From the NCBI RefSeq assembly GCF_050003625.1, contig NC_134398.1, forward strand, positions 83,701,983 through 83,765,982: a stretch of DNA of 64,000 nucleotides. Reading direction: 5' to 3'. Below the pieces are notes generated by a model. It made no database searches and was not told the origin of the DNA. It saw only the letters and a list, made by a program, of their open reading frames with translations. Shown here in pieces: positions 44,332-54,235 of this stretch (the stretch's first letter is position 1; every line of letters begins with the position of its first letter). The position numbers and the translations under genes are program-made. This DNA is from Haematobia irritans (Eukaryota > Arthropoda > Insecta > Diptera > Muscidae).

Positions 44332-45428
44332 TTAGTTTAAATGTGAATCACTGGACTGTGGGTTCACCCACATATGGCTATTGTTTGGTGGTGAAGGCGA
44401 TTTCGATCTTGATCGCTTACGACGTGCTTTACATTCACGAGCAACATGTCCATGCTTATCACAGTTGTAACACTTTATTCTGGATTTAGTTGTCTCCTGC
44501 TTCATTTCTTGCATTGCCTGCTTAACGGCTTCTTTCACTGAGTCAATTACGGAATTTGACTCATCTTGCTCGGTCTCTACTCTGCGTACCTTGTGAATTT
44601 GAGGTCGTGCCAACAATCTCGCAGTTTCTTGTGCAAGTGCAAATGTTACTGTTTCTGCGAATGTAGCGAATGTAGAAGGCGATTTCGATCTTGATCGCTT
44701 ACGACGTGCTTTACATTCACGAGCAACATGTCCATGCTTATCACAGTTGTAACACTTTATTCTGGATTTAGTTGTCTCCTGCTTCATTTCTTGCATTGCC
44801 TGCTTAACGGCTTCTTTCACTGAGTCAATTACGGAATTTGACTCATCTTGCTCGGTCTCTACTCTGCGTACCTTGTGAATTTGAGGTCGTGCCAACAATC
44901 TCGCAGTTTCTTGTGCAAGTGCAAATGTTACTGTTTCTGCGAATGTAGCCTTTTGTGACGCATATGTTGCACATTTTATATCAGGGTCTCTAATTCCATT
45001 CACAAAGGTCTCGATCTTGATGCGGTCCACAAGTGGATGACTTTCTCCTGGATATGTCAAAAGCACCAACCGCTCAACCTCTGTTGCAAAGTCTTGTAGA
45101 GTCTCATTTGACTTCTGGACTCTTCCTCTTAATTCCATTCTGAAGATGTCTTGCTTATGTTCTCCGCCGTACTTACGTTGAAGTGCCGCTATTACTTCAT
45201 TATAATTATTTCTAGAGGCAGCGGGAATGCTTTGTATCACATCAGCGGCATTACCCTTTAATGCCAATAGAAGATCAATTGCTTTGTCATTGTCGTTCCA
45301 TAAATTTCTAGAAGCAACCATTTCGAATTGGAATTTGAATACATCAAATGAAGTTGAGCCATCAAAAACAGGAGGTTTGGTTTTCGATTTTTTTTTTGTT
45401 TTTTTATTTTCATCTATGGATTAAACCC
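44332..45428 (-). pseudogene. gypsy gag, capsid and duplicated zinc knuckle
   Basis: Minus frame, continuous from about 45424 (KPPVFDGSTSFDVFKFQFE just upstream of the 45321 start). Capsid-like helices follow, then a basic tail with CYNCDKHGHVARECKARRKR, a CCHC knuckle. An exact-looking in-frame tandem duplication of 282 bp (94 codons) repeats the segment from AETVTFALAQETARLL through the knuckle and SR-rich tail, giving two knuckles. The N-terminal part of gag (50786-50090) is cut off by the CR1-type LINE and MITE D. Confidence 0.85.
44396..44959 (-). repeat. 282-bp in-frame tandem duplication in gypsy gag
   Basis: Unit 1 44396-44677 and unit 2 44678-44959 are nearly identical (for example, cgatcttgatcgcttacgac at 44403 and 44685). 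The duplicated protein segment includes the zinc knuckle. Confidence 0.9.
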
Positions 45429-45430
45429 TT

Positions 45431-45655
45431 AAGGTGAGTATTAAGTTCAAGTTTAGCCGCTAAAATCGCCATTTTTTCACGATTACTTTTCTTTAATAAT
45501 ACTTTTTAAGGAATACAAACTTTGTGTAAACTTGCTTTGGGCTATTCCCCTTCAAGTTATAGTAAAATCTACAACAAATATGTATAATTTTATTCCTTTT
45601 TTTATTGATTTAGTTTTCACTTTAGTGAAAAAACTCGAACTTAATACCCACCTTT
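45431..45655. mobile_element. MITE D, 225 bp
   Basis: AAGGTGAGTATTAAGTTCAAG at the left is, with few changes, the inverse of the right end (CGAACTTAATACCCACCTT). It lies between the gypsy gag text and the 3' end of the CR1-type LINE. There is no open frame. Which of the two it inserted into is unclear. Confidence 0.7.
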
Positions 45656-45705
45656 ACAGACTAACAGTAATATATTACATTATATACATATTGTTTGTTA
45701 ATATA

Positions 45706-48587
45706 TCAAGTATTTAATAATAATGTTATCTTTTTCTTTACATTGTATTTCTCTTCTGACAAATCAAGATAATAATAAAATTTATTGAATTCTTTACAAA
45801 GACGGCGAAGTGGATCGTTGTTTTCAAAGTTCGTTCGAAAGTATTCAATGTGGAGCAGTTCAAAGTTGCGGGTAGGTCTAAAGGGTACATTGAATGATAT
45901 GCTGTTAATAAGGAAGTCAGATTTAAATCTTCCGTTAATTAAATCAACCATAAAACAGATATTCAGCATGGTACGTCTACTTTTCAGTGTAGGTAATTTG
46001 ATGAGCGATAGTCTTTCTTTGTAAGACGGCAAGGTTTGAGGTGTCCAGTTATTCCGACGAAAACAAAACAGTAAAAATTGTTTCTGAACAGATTCAATAC
46101 GATTGCAATGAATTTGGTACTGTGGGTCCCAAATTACAGATCCATATTCCAGGATAGGACGCACAAGTGAAGTATATAAGTTTCTTGTAACAAATGGGTC
46201 AGAAAATTCCTTACTCCAGCGCTTGACAAATCCAAATGACCCATAGGCCTTATTTACAGTCATAGAAATGTGAGATCTAAAATTTAGCATGCGATCCAAA
46301 AGTATTCCAAGATCTTTAAAGGATTCAACAGTTTCAAGCGTTGTGCCATTCAAGTTATAATTCGTGTCGATATAATTTAATCTATAAAAAGAGATATGCT
46401 TGCATTTCCTTATGTTCAGTTCCATCATATTTGATGAGCACCATCTGTACATGCTATTCAGATCAGATTGGAGTAAGGATTGGTCATCACTATTCCGAAT
46501 AACCTTTATAATTTTAACATCGTCAGCATACATGAGAGTGTAACCATATTTAATGGCTGATGGAAGGTCATTTATAAATAGGCAGAACAATAGAGGGCCA
46601 AGATGACTGCCTTGTGGAACACCAGAAGGCACATGTATTGATTTTGAAATAATGTTATCAAATACTACAAATTGTGTACGATTCTTTAGATAACTTTCAA
46701 ACCAGGATACCATTAATTCACTGAAGCCCATGCGATGCAGTTTGTACAGTAAAAGTGAATGGTTTACTTTGTCAAACGCCTTACTAAAATCAGTGTAAAT
46801 GACATCAGTCTGTAAACGATCTCTAAAGCCTTCATTAACCATTGTAGTCAATTCCAAGATATTTGTTATGGTCGAACAAGATTTACGGAAGCCGTGTTGT
46901 TTAGGCGATAGAAGAGAGGAGACTTGATGATTCAAACTATCAGAAATAATTTTCTCCAACAGTTTTGGAATAGCACTTAATTTAGCAATGCCTCTATAAT
47001 TCGTAATATCTGACTTGCTTCCATTTTTAAATAGCGGAATGATAAATGAATTCTTCCACAACGTAGGAAAGTGACCTGTGCGCAAAGATTCATTAAACAG
47101 AAATGACAGAGCAGTCGAAAGAGAATGAGCACAATATTTGAGGATGTTACTGGGAATCCCATCAGGGCCCGGGCGATATGAACATTTTATCTTTTCCATA
47201 TAACTCATCACAATATCAGGAGAAATAAATGGAGTAGTGAATGTCGAGTATTCCTGTATCTTATATGGGTACGCATCAGATTGCTTGAAATCCTTATGGC
47301 AGTAAGTTGTTGCAAAGAACTTTGAAAACAAATTACATATAGATTCATTATCATCCCCTTCAACAGCACCATAGTGAAGGGTTCTTGGATACACATTTGA
47401 TTGACGTTTAGAATTAACAAATCTGTAAAATGACTTTGGATTAAGCTTCAGTTCATTTTTAATTTTCGATAAATAATTGTTATAGGATTGTTTATTCCAC
47501 AGGTTGTATTCTGAACGAGCAATTGAGTAGTTTGCATAGTCAGTCACAGATCCAGATTTTTTATACTTTTTATAAAGTTTATTCTTTCTATTCTTCAAGT
47601 TACGTAATTTACTGTCATTCCAAGGTGGACCAGTGTGAGAAGTTATTCGAATTAATGGAACAGATTGGGCTATGAATGAATTCAAAGTTTCATAAAATGT
47701 ATTTATTGATTCATCAAGATTTCTCGCTGGTAAAATTTTATTCCAATCCACATTTAATAGTAATGAGTTCAGTTTTTCATAATCAGTTCTATTAAAAGAG
47801 AATATTTTATCAGTTTTCAATACGAGTTTATTTCGCATAGATCTCGAAAAAGACATATTTATATCCATACAGACAGTGGGATGATGAACATCTTCAGGAT
47901 TTACAACGGCATTGACGCGTGATAAAAACACATCTTTTAGTTCATTTGTAAAAAATAAATCAAGTAATTTATTATTCGAATTTTGTATGTTGCTAATTTG
48001 AAAAAGACCATCTTTTAACAAGTTTTCAACAAATTCAGATTGATATCCATTTCTTAGCATTGGTACGGAGTAATTTATTTCCTCACAATATTTCCATGTA
48101 ATAGATGGAATGTTAAAATCACCAGACAAAACAATCAAATCAGAGGGTCTCGAAGTAGGTAGGACCGATTGGATAGCAGTCAAATGAGCATTATAAACAT
48201 CGTTACAAGAACCAGGAGGAATATAGGAGCAAGTCACAAACAATGAATTATGGCCGCACCTTATTTTCACTCCTATATATTCAATTTGAAGTTCATTTGG
48301 AATATCAATTTTTGATGAAGCAAATTTCGAAGAAACAGCAATTAGGACGCCGCCACCAGATTTCTTCAAACCAGTTGTGCGGTCACATCTATAAATTTGG
48401 TACTTGTCGCATAAGATTTCAGTATTTAAGATATTACTTTGAAGCCAGGTTTCAGTAAATACAATCAAATCATAATCAAAGCCAAAGCTATCCGTATAAA
48501 GGTTGCATAATTTTGTGTTAAGTCCCCTAACATTCTGATAAACTAAAGTAAAATTCGTATCAGACAGGGTTTTATTCAGTTTTTCGA
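45706..48587 (-). CDS. CR1-type LINE ORF2: endonuclease and reverse transcriptase
   Basis: About 960 codons with no stop from just after a TGA near 48590; the frame has no early ATG, and the 48468 start is a TTG. Endonuclease: LVYQNVRGLNTKL (48550 region), IVFTETWLQ, VLSGDFNIPSITW and a D-V-H-H-P end. RT: YRGIAKLSAIPKLLEKI, PKQHGFRKSCST, IYTDFSKAFDKVNH, GVPQGSHLGPLLFCLF and LMYADDVKII. The C-terminal part ends normally. ORF2 overlaps the ORF1 stop by a few bases, suggesting reinitiation. All catalytic residues that I can place are present, so this is the least damaged element in the window. Confidence 0.9.
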
Positions 48588-49514
48588 TTGCTCAACGGGA
48601 CGTGCAGGTAAACGGGCAACTCTATCTCTAAAAACAAATTCATGCACCACAGCTCTGTAAGGCCAAAATTCCGGATTGACCACTGTGTCAAAAATGTCCT
48701 CAGGTACGAAAATTTTGAATGACGACTTGTTCCTCCTCTCTACAAATTGCAGTTTAGATACCTTAATGTCTACATTTGCATTCAGTTTTGATTTTATGTA
48801 GAAATGAATATCATCCTCAGTTGTTTCTGGAGCAAAACGGGCAGCAAAAATGGTTTTCATTGGGGGTAAGACCCTTAAAGGTTTTGGAGCTGAACCAGCA
48901 GGCGATTGATTTGTAGGTGTATTAAAAGGAGAAAAGAATGAATTAGTATCAGTTAACACAGTAGCTGGTGCCACTACTGTTCCAGTGTTCAGTGAATTCG
49001 AATGCGACGGGGTAATAATAATAGGTGGAATAGGTAAAGGTGCAGTTTCAGCGTTGTTAGTAGGAATGACAACAGTCTCTGAATCGTGAATATTATTATT
49101 GGTGTTAACTATTGTCGGAGAAATTGTTTCAATCTCATTGTTAGATGAATTCTTGTTAGATTTAGATTTCTTCCTTTTTCTGGAGTTTTCAGTTGGTGAT
49201 TGTAACACTATGTCCAAGTTTGAAGAATTATCAAGAATATTCTTATATTTTTTAAAGCGATCTGAGATCAAATCAAAATCCCTCGAAATATCATCGAGTC
49301 TGGCTCTACAGTTTTTAAAAAAGGTAAAAAACTCGCCATCAATATGTTTGCACTTTTCACAGCACCACCGCAGACCCTTATCTTCACGTAAGTTGTCAAT
49401 TGTGCGTGCTGCTAATTGCGCACATTTTGAATGGTAACTTGTTGAACAAATCCAGCACGAAATCATTTGTTCATCCAATTTAGTGATACGACACGATGGT
49501 ATAGGGCAAGCCAT
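48576..49514 (-). CDS. CR1-type LINE ORF1, PHD-finger protein
   Basis: 312 codons, intact, ATG in place. Residues 3-58 hold CPIPSC, CWICSTSYHSKC and CCEKC, a C4HC3-like PHD finger as in CR1 ORF1. A serine/asparagine-rich linker (about 110-210) follows, and from about 215 a basic folded region (TIFAARFAPETTEDDIHFYI, then a lysine-rich strand and FVFRDRVARLP). ORF1 proteins bind the LINE RNA. It is spaced to overlap ORF2 at its stop. It probably produces protein if transcribed. Confidence 0.85.
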   Translation of the reverse strand: MACPIPSCRITKLDEQMISCWICSTSYHSKCAQLAARTIDNLREDKGLRWCCEKCKHIDGEFFTFFKNCRARLDDISRDFDLISDRFKKYKNILDNSSNLDIVLQSPTENSRKRKKSKSNKNSSNNEIETISPTIVNTNNNIHDSETVVIPTNNAETAPLPIPPIIITPSHSNSLNTGTVVAPATVLTDTNSFFSPFNTPTNQSPAGSAPKPLRVLPPMKTIFAARFAPETTEDDIHFYIKSKLNANVDIKVSKLQFVERRNKSSFKIFVPEDIFDTVVNPEFWPYRAVVHEFVFRDRVARLPARPVEQSKN

Positions 49515-50089
49515 TTTTCAATTTTTCTTAATATGTCAAAGACAAGAATGTGGATGCAAATATATTTCCAACAATTTCGCAATGAATAAATATATGATTC
49601 AGACTTGAAATCAAATGTGAAATTTAATACGTAAAATCCAAAGTATACTTCTAGGCATATACAAAATCAGAGTTGAGTTTAGGTTAGCAAATTCAGTACT
49701 TAGCTATTTCAACAACCAGTGATTAGTACTTAGCCTGATCAACAACCACAGAAAAACTTTTGAAGTGAGCTTTTATCAATCAAAACAGAAGGAGAACAGT
49801 GGAATGACGTTTCGCTGGCCAACACTATTGAGTGAGGAGTAAGCTGACGTTTCTAATTTGTGTACTCACAGGTCAAAGCGCCTTTTCTCTTTGTTTACAG
49901 AAACCTCGAAACAACAACAAAAACTGAAATATTTGTATTGCTTTCGATGGTTTGCAGTTTTATAAAACTTTATAAAAATACAGCTTTCAACACAAAACAG
50001 CTCAAACGAAATATGTCGAACAGAATGCAAAAGCTTTAGATCACGTTAAGCACCGGTTTTAGCACAAGTTAAGCGAGATATTCACAATG

Positions 50090-50786
50090 AAATTTTAATT
50101 TTAATTGGAGCAACTTGAAAACACGTCCAACAATGACCGTATGACCGTACACTTCCCTCGATAACACGTACTGGACCACCTTTTATTTCTAGTTCTGAAA
50201 TTTTTTTCTCAAGGTGTAGACATTTCTCATCATGAACCACAATTTTCTCATCTACGGAAAGGACTTTCTTATCTAATTCCACAATTTGACTCTCTATTTG
50301 GTGCACACGCATCTCCATACCTTCAGAAATTTGTTGTAGTTTCTCATGGAGAATTCTAGAATTTTCGTCCAATTTTTCTTCCAATTTTCTAGAGTTTGCT
50401 TCCATTTTTAGGGCGTTCTCTTCCACCAGCTTTCTCGATTTTTTTTCCATTTTTTGAGCGTTTTCTTCCAGCAGCTTTCTTGAAATTTCTTCCATTTCCA
50501 GTTTTTTAGAATTCTCTTCCATCATTTTGCTCAAAACATTGAGCATTGAGATGTAATCCACAACACTTGAAGCTAAAGATGGATTTTCTACACTGCTGGT
50601 ATTGACGAGTATTGATTCGTCAATGTCCTCCTTATAATCAAACTCATGTGTCTCGATATCCATTTTGCACCGTTCGAACTCTTCCAGTAGACGCTTTTGA
50701 AGCAGAGCTTTGTTTCCTGTAGTCGGCTGCTCCAGTTTGCTCAATTCCTTTTTTAAGTCTTCCACTCGAAGCTCATTAAACTTCAT
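50090..50786 (-). pseudogene. gypsy gag N-terminus: SAP-like motif and coiled coil
   Basis: Minus ATG at 50786, about 35 bases inside the LTR boundary. Residues 5-35 (LRVEDLKKELSKLEQ then GNKALLQKRLLEEF) look like a SAP DNA-binding motif. Residues about 85-200 are a long charged coiled coil with repeated S-R-K-L-x-E-E-N-A heptads. The end of the open frame (after about residue 215) already belongs to the CR1 insertion. The rest of gag is at 44332-45428. SAP plus coiled coil at the start of gag is unusual in my experience of gypsy elements. Confidence 0.75.
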
Positions 50787-50808
50787 TTTAGATTTTTTTT
50801 CGTTATTT

Positions 50809-50822
50809 CACTTCCGACACCA
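50809..50822 (-). promoter_or_regulatory. gypsy primer-binding site
   Basis: On the minus strand TGGTGTCGGAAGTG begins two bases after the 5' LTR end (ATT spacer shared). The TGG start fits tRNA 3' CCA pairing; the tRNA is not assigned. Confidence 0.6.
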
Positions 50823-50824
50823 AT

Positions 50825-51463
50825 TGTTACGTTTTTATATTGAGGCGTATTTAATTACCCGATAATTAGAACACAGTTCTTTTCAAATAACGACAATCTA
50901 CAATTTATTTGTTTAACTGATTGGTTTCACTTATTTGCTCTACGATGTGTACTGTATAAACTTTAGCTTACGACTGACTTGACTGCTCCCTCCGCCAGGG
51001 GCTTATATACCGTGATTTGACGATTTCGAAAATTCTGGATAGTCTGGCCTACAACCATCTAGAACTATGTAGATACAATTTATCTAACACCACATATTCA
51101 ACTGGTTATCTTCATTGCCTACAGCCATCTGGAATGTTCTATCGGCGTTATTGTAAAGGCGATATGGCACACATACTTTTAGGCTTATGCTATCTAGTGC
51201 ATTCTACTAGATTAGGTAGATGTCGTGCAGGCATAACATAAGTGATTATGGTCATATTACTACAATTATAACAATGAGTAAAACAAAAGGCGTTACTTTT
51301 ACAATGAACGATTGGAAAACACAAAAGATGTTTAGGAAAGTACTAAAAAATAAAGAAATGACTCTAACAAGTTATGACGTAATTTTATCGTTACAATTTG
51401 AAATTTAAATTAACGTAAACTAATTTAAATAAGCTTAAATCTAGAAATATCACATTCGTAACA
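50825..51463 (-). repeat. gypsy 5' LTR (minus-strand sense), uninterrupted
   Basis: 639 bp from TGTTACG to CGTAACA. It shows the undisturbed site of the TIR element that splits the other LTR. Confidence 0.9.
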
Positions 51464-51552
51464 ATATGCATTGTTTCATTGATAAAATATTCTCGTTGAT
51501 AAAATGTACTCATTCTCTCTCAACATGATCATGCTTTGATTGAGTGATATGC
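51464..51552 (+). repeat. BEL 3' LTR, right part, truncated
   Basis: atatgcattgtttcattgat and onward matches 26211-26298, stopping at gattgagtgatat where MITE A begins. The last 430 bases of the LTR are missing, so a deletion or rearrangement accompanied MITE A. Confidence 0.85.
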
Positions 51553-51553
51553 G

Positions 51554-51625
51554 CTTTACAGACTATCAGTTATTCCGGACGTAATGTCAGTGTTTGTAAA
51601 GAATCTTACAGTGTGTCGGATCGAT
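51554..51625 (+). mobile_element. MITE A, partial copy
   Basis: TGCGCTTTACAGACTATCAG, TTATTCCG and aatgtcagtgtttgtaaag match 18934-18990. No matching right end was found downstream, so it is truncated. Confidence 0.75.
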
Positions 51626-52687
51626 ACGACTTGTCGGCGATGACTAAATAATCGGTAAATGTGTTATCGATCCCATAAACATGCAGCAGTATCGATTATG
51701 CCTTCGGATTTAACTTATAATATGCACAATATATGGGTCAAGGACATCGCCATCAAACATAAACACACAAAAAAATAATGTAGTTTACGCGGATGACCGC
51801 AGTCGTTATGCAATCGCTATCGAAAACGAAACATGTAGTGATTTTTGAGCGGAAAAAGGTAAAAAACAAAACAAGAAGTTGGTGAAAATGTAAAAATTAT
51901 TCTATTTTGGCAAAATATTTTAAAATATAATATTAGTTGATTTTAGGGAAAAAAGATCAAAGAAAGAAATGCTCAGCAACCGCTTCAAAAAAAAAAACTT
52001 ATTTGTTCAAGAACATATTTAAAAGGTTCTTTTGACAGACGAAAACGTATTTTAAGTCTATGGATGTTAAAAAGACAATTAGTTAAAAGCACTCACTTCA
52101 AAATAGAATCACTTACTCTACTTCAGGCAATGCTTAAGGGATGCTTTTGTCACGAATATTTTTCCTTATTAATGCAACTTTGTACATATCCTCTGAATCC
52201 AAAGACGAGGAAAACAAAAACTATCAATTTTTTTTTTGCTGTTCTATTTCTTCACGGAATGATGTCTTTTTTAACCTTTTTCAAAACTTCGTATACATAT
52301 CTTATCATACAAACATATATTAAATCGAGACTATTAAACTTGTAGACTTTCACAAAAACAATAATTTTATTTGCGAGATTAATATATCGAACAATAGTTA
52401 TAAAAATACAGGCTATATATCCTAAATGAAATAACTCTAAGTTTATTTATACAACATTTTCAAGGAAGTCAACATATATTAAGGACTTTTAATGAACCAT
52501 TTGCATTTATGCTTTCGGATAAAACAAATATTAATGGAGGGGGAAGAGGATATCCAATAACGGAATAGCGTTGGTCTATCAATAGTTTACACTGTACTAC
52601 CTCTAAAATTGCTGTGTAAAAGTGATATTGGCAGAGAGTGTGGTCCTAGCCAAACACTTACAATTTTGAGTCTGTTGGGCCGGCTAG
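51626..52687. other. spacer downstream of Mdh1, no second gene
   Basis: Probably contains the Mdh1 3' untranslated region at its right. Minus-strand AATAAA signals occur at 52442-52447 and 52366-52371. The open frames at 52064-52345 are unsupported. Confidence 0.45.
52366..52447 (-). terminator. candidate Mdh1 polyadenylation signals
   Basis: Two minus-strand AATAAA hexamers, about 240 and 320 bases beyond the stop codon. Choice between them is not possible from sequence alone. Confidence 0.4.
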
Positions 52688-53686
52688 TCAATCTGCATTA
52701 CAAATAGCCATAGCTTCATTTTTCTCCTCTAGCAATTCTTTGCCTGTGATTGACATTTTAGACTTGGCAAAGTTATCCAGAGACAATCCCTGAACAATTT
52801 TCCATTGCTTGTTCTTAATTTCAACAGGGAAAGAATATATGACGTCCTTTGGTGTGTCATAGCTGCCATCAGAAATAACGCCCATCGAAACAAAACAACC
52901 AGATTCCGTACCATTCCACCAATCATGCATGTGATCACAAGCTGCCTTAGCAGCAGACATAGCCGATGACATTTTCCTGGCTGCGATTACGGCTGCTCCC
53001 CGTTTTTGGACTGTTTCAACAAAACAACCTTTCAAGAACTCCGCATCGCCAATAGCATCTGCCGCAGATTTTTTGGTATTTCCAGTAGTTACAATGGCAT
53101 GGCTGGCATCAGGGAATTGTGTTGATGAGTGGTTACCCCATATTATTACATTTTTGACATTGCTAACAGGTACTTTTGCTTTCGCAGCTACTTGTGCGCT
53201 CGCGCGATTTTGATCTAAACGAGTCATGGCGCTAAAATTTTCGCGAGGAATCGATGGCGCATAATAGGAACAAACAACTGCATTAGTATTAGCTGGATTG
53301 CCAACCACTAAAACCTTGACGTCTTTGCGAGCGTATTGATCCAATGCTTGTCCTTGTGCTTTAAATATTTTTACATTTGCTGAGAGCAAATCTTTACGTT
53401 CCATGCCTTCTTTACGAGGCATGGCCCCAACGAGGAAAGCTGCCGAAACGTCCTTGAAAGCAATGGCAGGATCGGTGGTTGGAACAACTTCTCTCAGCAA
53501 AGGAAGAGCACAATCTGCTAGTTCCATAACAACACCTTCCAATACACCAACCATAGGGGGGATATCCAACAAATGCAATATTAAGGGTTGATCTTTGCCA
53601 AACACTTCACCCCGAGCGATCATATACAAAAGTGAATAAGCTATTTGGCCGGCAGCGCCAGTAACAACAACACGAATGGGTTCAGC
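52688..53686 (-). CDS. Mdh1: cytosolic malate dehydrogenase, last coding exon
   Basis: 332 codons from the splice acceptor (ttatttcag, exon from 53686) to TGA. NAD-dependent malate dehydrogenase interconverts malate and oxaloacetate in the cytosol, for the malate-aspartate shuttle. Seen: [16 protein letters not shown] (Rossmann NAD loop), [33 protein letters not shown] (mobile substrate loop with Arg), [20 protein letters not shown] (substrate Arg) and [14 protein letters not shown] (catalytic His), followed by [19 protein letters not shown]. Length fits the family (about 333). Exon 1 is not certain: only the initiator Met seems to lie upstream, since family members start MAEPIRV. The open frame running up to 53791 is intron. 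No damage seen; this is the host gene here. Confidence 0.93.
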   Translation of the reverse strand, partial: AEPIRVVVTGAAGQIAYSLLYMIARGEVFGKDQPLILHLLDIPPMVGVLEGVVMELADCALPLLREVVPTTDPAIAFKDVSAAFLVGAMPRKEGMERKDLLSANVKIFKAQGQALDQYARKDVKVLVVGNPANTNAVVCSYYAPSIPRENFSAMTRLDQNRASAQVAAKAKVPVSNVKNVIIWGNHSSTQFPDASHAIVTTGNTKKSAADAIGDAEFLKGCFVETVQKRGAAVIAARKMSSAMSAAKAACDHMHDWWNGTESGCFVSMGVISDGSYDTPKDVIYSFPVEIKNKQWKIVQGLSLDNFAKSKMSITGKELLEEKNEAMAICNAD

Positions 53687-53935
53687 CTGAAATAAGATAA
53701 TAAAATATAGGAAGATAATTTTTGAAGTGGATATTGGTATTGTAGAATTTTTTAAAAATATTTGAGTACATAAACTCATTATGTTTGACATTCAATTAAT
53801 TGGAAAAGGGAATGAAGATGAAGAATACAATGTTAAAATTGAGTTCAAATTTTGAATAATTGAATATTACCATGCTACAAATGAAATCAACTCATATTGA
53901 AATATATTTCTAATATAAAAACTCACTTCATCTTG
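53687..53935 (-). other. Mdh1 intron and candidate 5' exon ends
   Basis: Two minus-strand donors could join the 53686 exon. At 53871 ATG|GTAATA would make Met directly precede AEPIRV, the expected N-terminus. At about 53927 gatgaa|GTGAGT is a stronger consensus but gives no in-frame ATG. Transcript data would decide. Confidence 0.4.
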
Positions 53936-54087
53936 TGTGGTGGCAGTATGATTATATATAATTCGTCATTCGTTGCAACCAGACGTATTAGATTATGAGC
54001 GAACAGAAAAACAACCATATGGAAACAAACATAAACCATTATTTGTACCCGATATTTATTTATACAAAGGGCCAAACACGAAAAAAT
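53936..54087. other. upstream of Mdh1, nothing recognised
   Basis: May include the Mdh1 5' untranslated region or promoter. No motif is certain. Confidence 0.3.
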
Positions 54088-54190
54088 CTTTCAGCGGTGG
54101 ATTATACCCTCTCAGTAATACAGATGATATATCTGAGTGTTTCAAAGCTTTGTGAAAAGCAGTTCGGACTCGGCTATGAAATTATTCCCT
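54088..54190 (+). repeat. SINE-like repeat, 5' fragment
   Basis: tttcagcggtggattatacc, ctcagtaat, tgtttcaaagctt and gttcggactcggctatgaa match 60922-61035. It ends in anonymous sequence before the TIR element. Confidence 0.6.
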
Positions 54191-54235
54191 ATCATCAGTT
54201 TGGATTTAGAAAACGCCATGGTAGAATAGAACAAA

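Larger units (their letters stand above)
45656..50092 (-). mobile_element. CR1-type LINE in gypsy gag, both ORFs open
   Basis: Minus strand, about 4.4 kb: 5' UTR about 50092-49515, ORF1 49514-48576, ORF2 to 45706, then a short 3' UTR. It splits gypsy gag between its coiled-coil N-terminus and its capsid. The boundaries are inferred from where gag text stops and resumes; the target duplication is not resolved. A PHD-fingered ORF1 with this RT is the CR1 superfamily pattern. Confidence 0.8.
37933..51463 (-). mobile_element. Ty3/gypsy LTR retrotransposon in BEL 3' LTR, with nested insertions
   Basis: The LTRs start TGTTACG and end CGTAACA on the plus strand. The target duplication is ATAT (37929-37932 and 51464-51467), and the same site is empty at 26211 in the BEL 5' LTR. 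Coding is on the minus strand: gag, protease, RT, RNase H, integrase. Insertions: TIR element 37950-39691 in one LTR, SINE-tail-like insert 41450-41620, MITE B 42594-42949, MITE D 45431-45655 and a CR1-type LINE. No envelope gene was seen. Confidence 0.85.
24453..51552 (+). mobile_element. BEL/Pao LTR retrotransposon carrying three large nested insertions
   Basis: 5' LTR 24453-24599 plus 26045-26726; PBS 26731; gag, protease, RT, RNase H and integrase on the plus strand 26.7-31.3 kb and 36.9-37.4 kb; polypurine tract 37617-37627; 3' LTR 37628-37932 plus 51464-51552, which is cut off by MITE A. Nested inside: a Penelope-like element in the 5' LTR, an I-type LINE in integrase, and a gypsy element in the 3' LTR. 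Without insertions it is about 6-7 kb, as expected for BEL. Confidence 0.8.

Noticed and set aside
51220..51408. 61-62 codon frames in both gypsy LTRs (also 40076-40261)
   Set aside because: LTR sequence read by chance; the two copies differ by small indels without frame conservation.
24453..51552. Endogenous virus with envelope
   Set aside because: Searched the gypsy and BEL regions by eye for an envelope-like frame after integrase; none found.
52064..52345. 93-codon plus-strand frame downstream of Mdh1
   Set aside because: AT-rich chance frame with no splice, promoter or family evidence.
53687..53791. Extension of the Mdh1 frame to an ATG at 53791
   Set aside because: It runs through a canonical splice acceptor and adds a hydrophobic segment absent from the family; this is intron.
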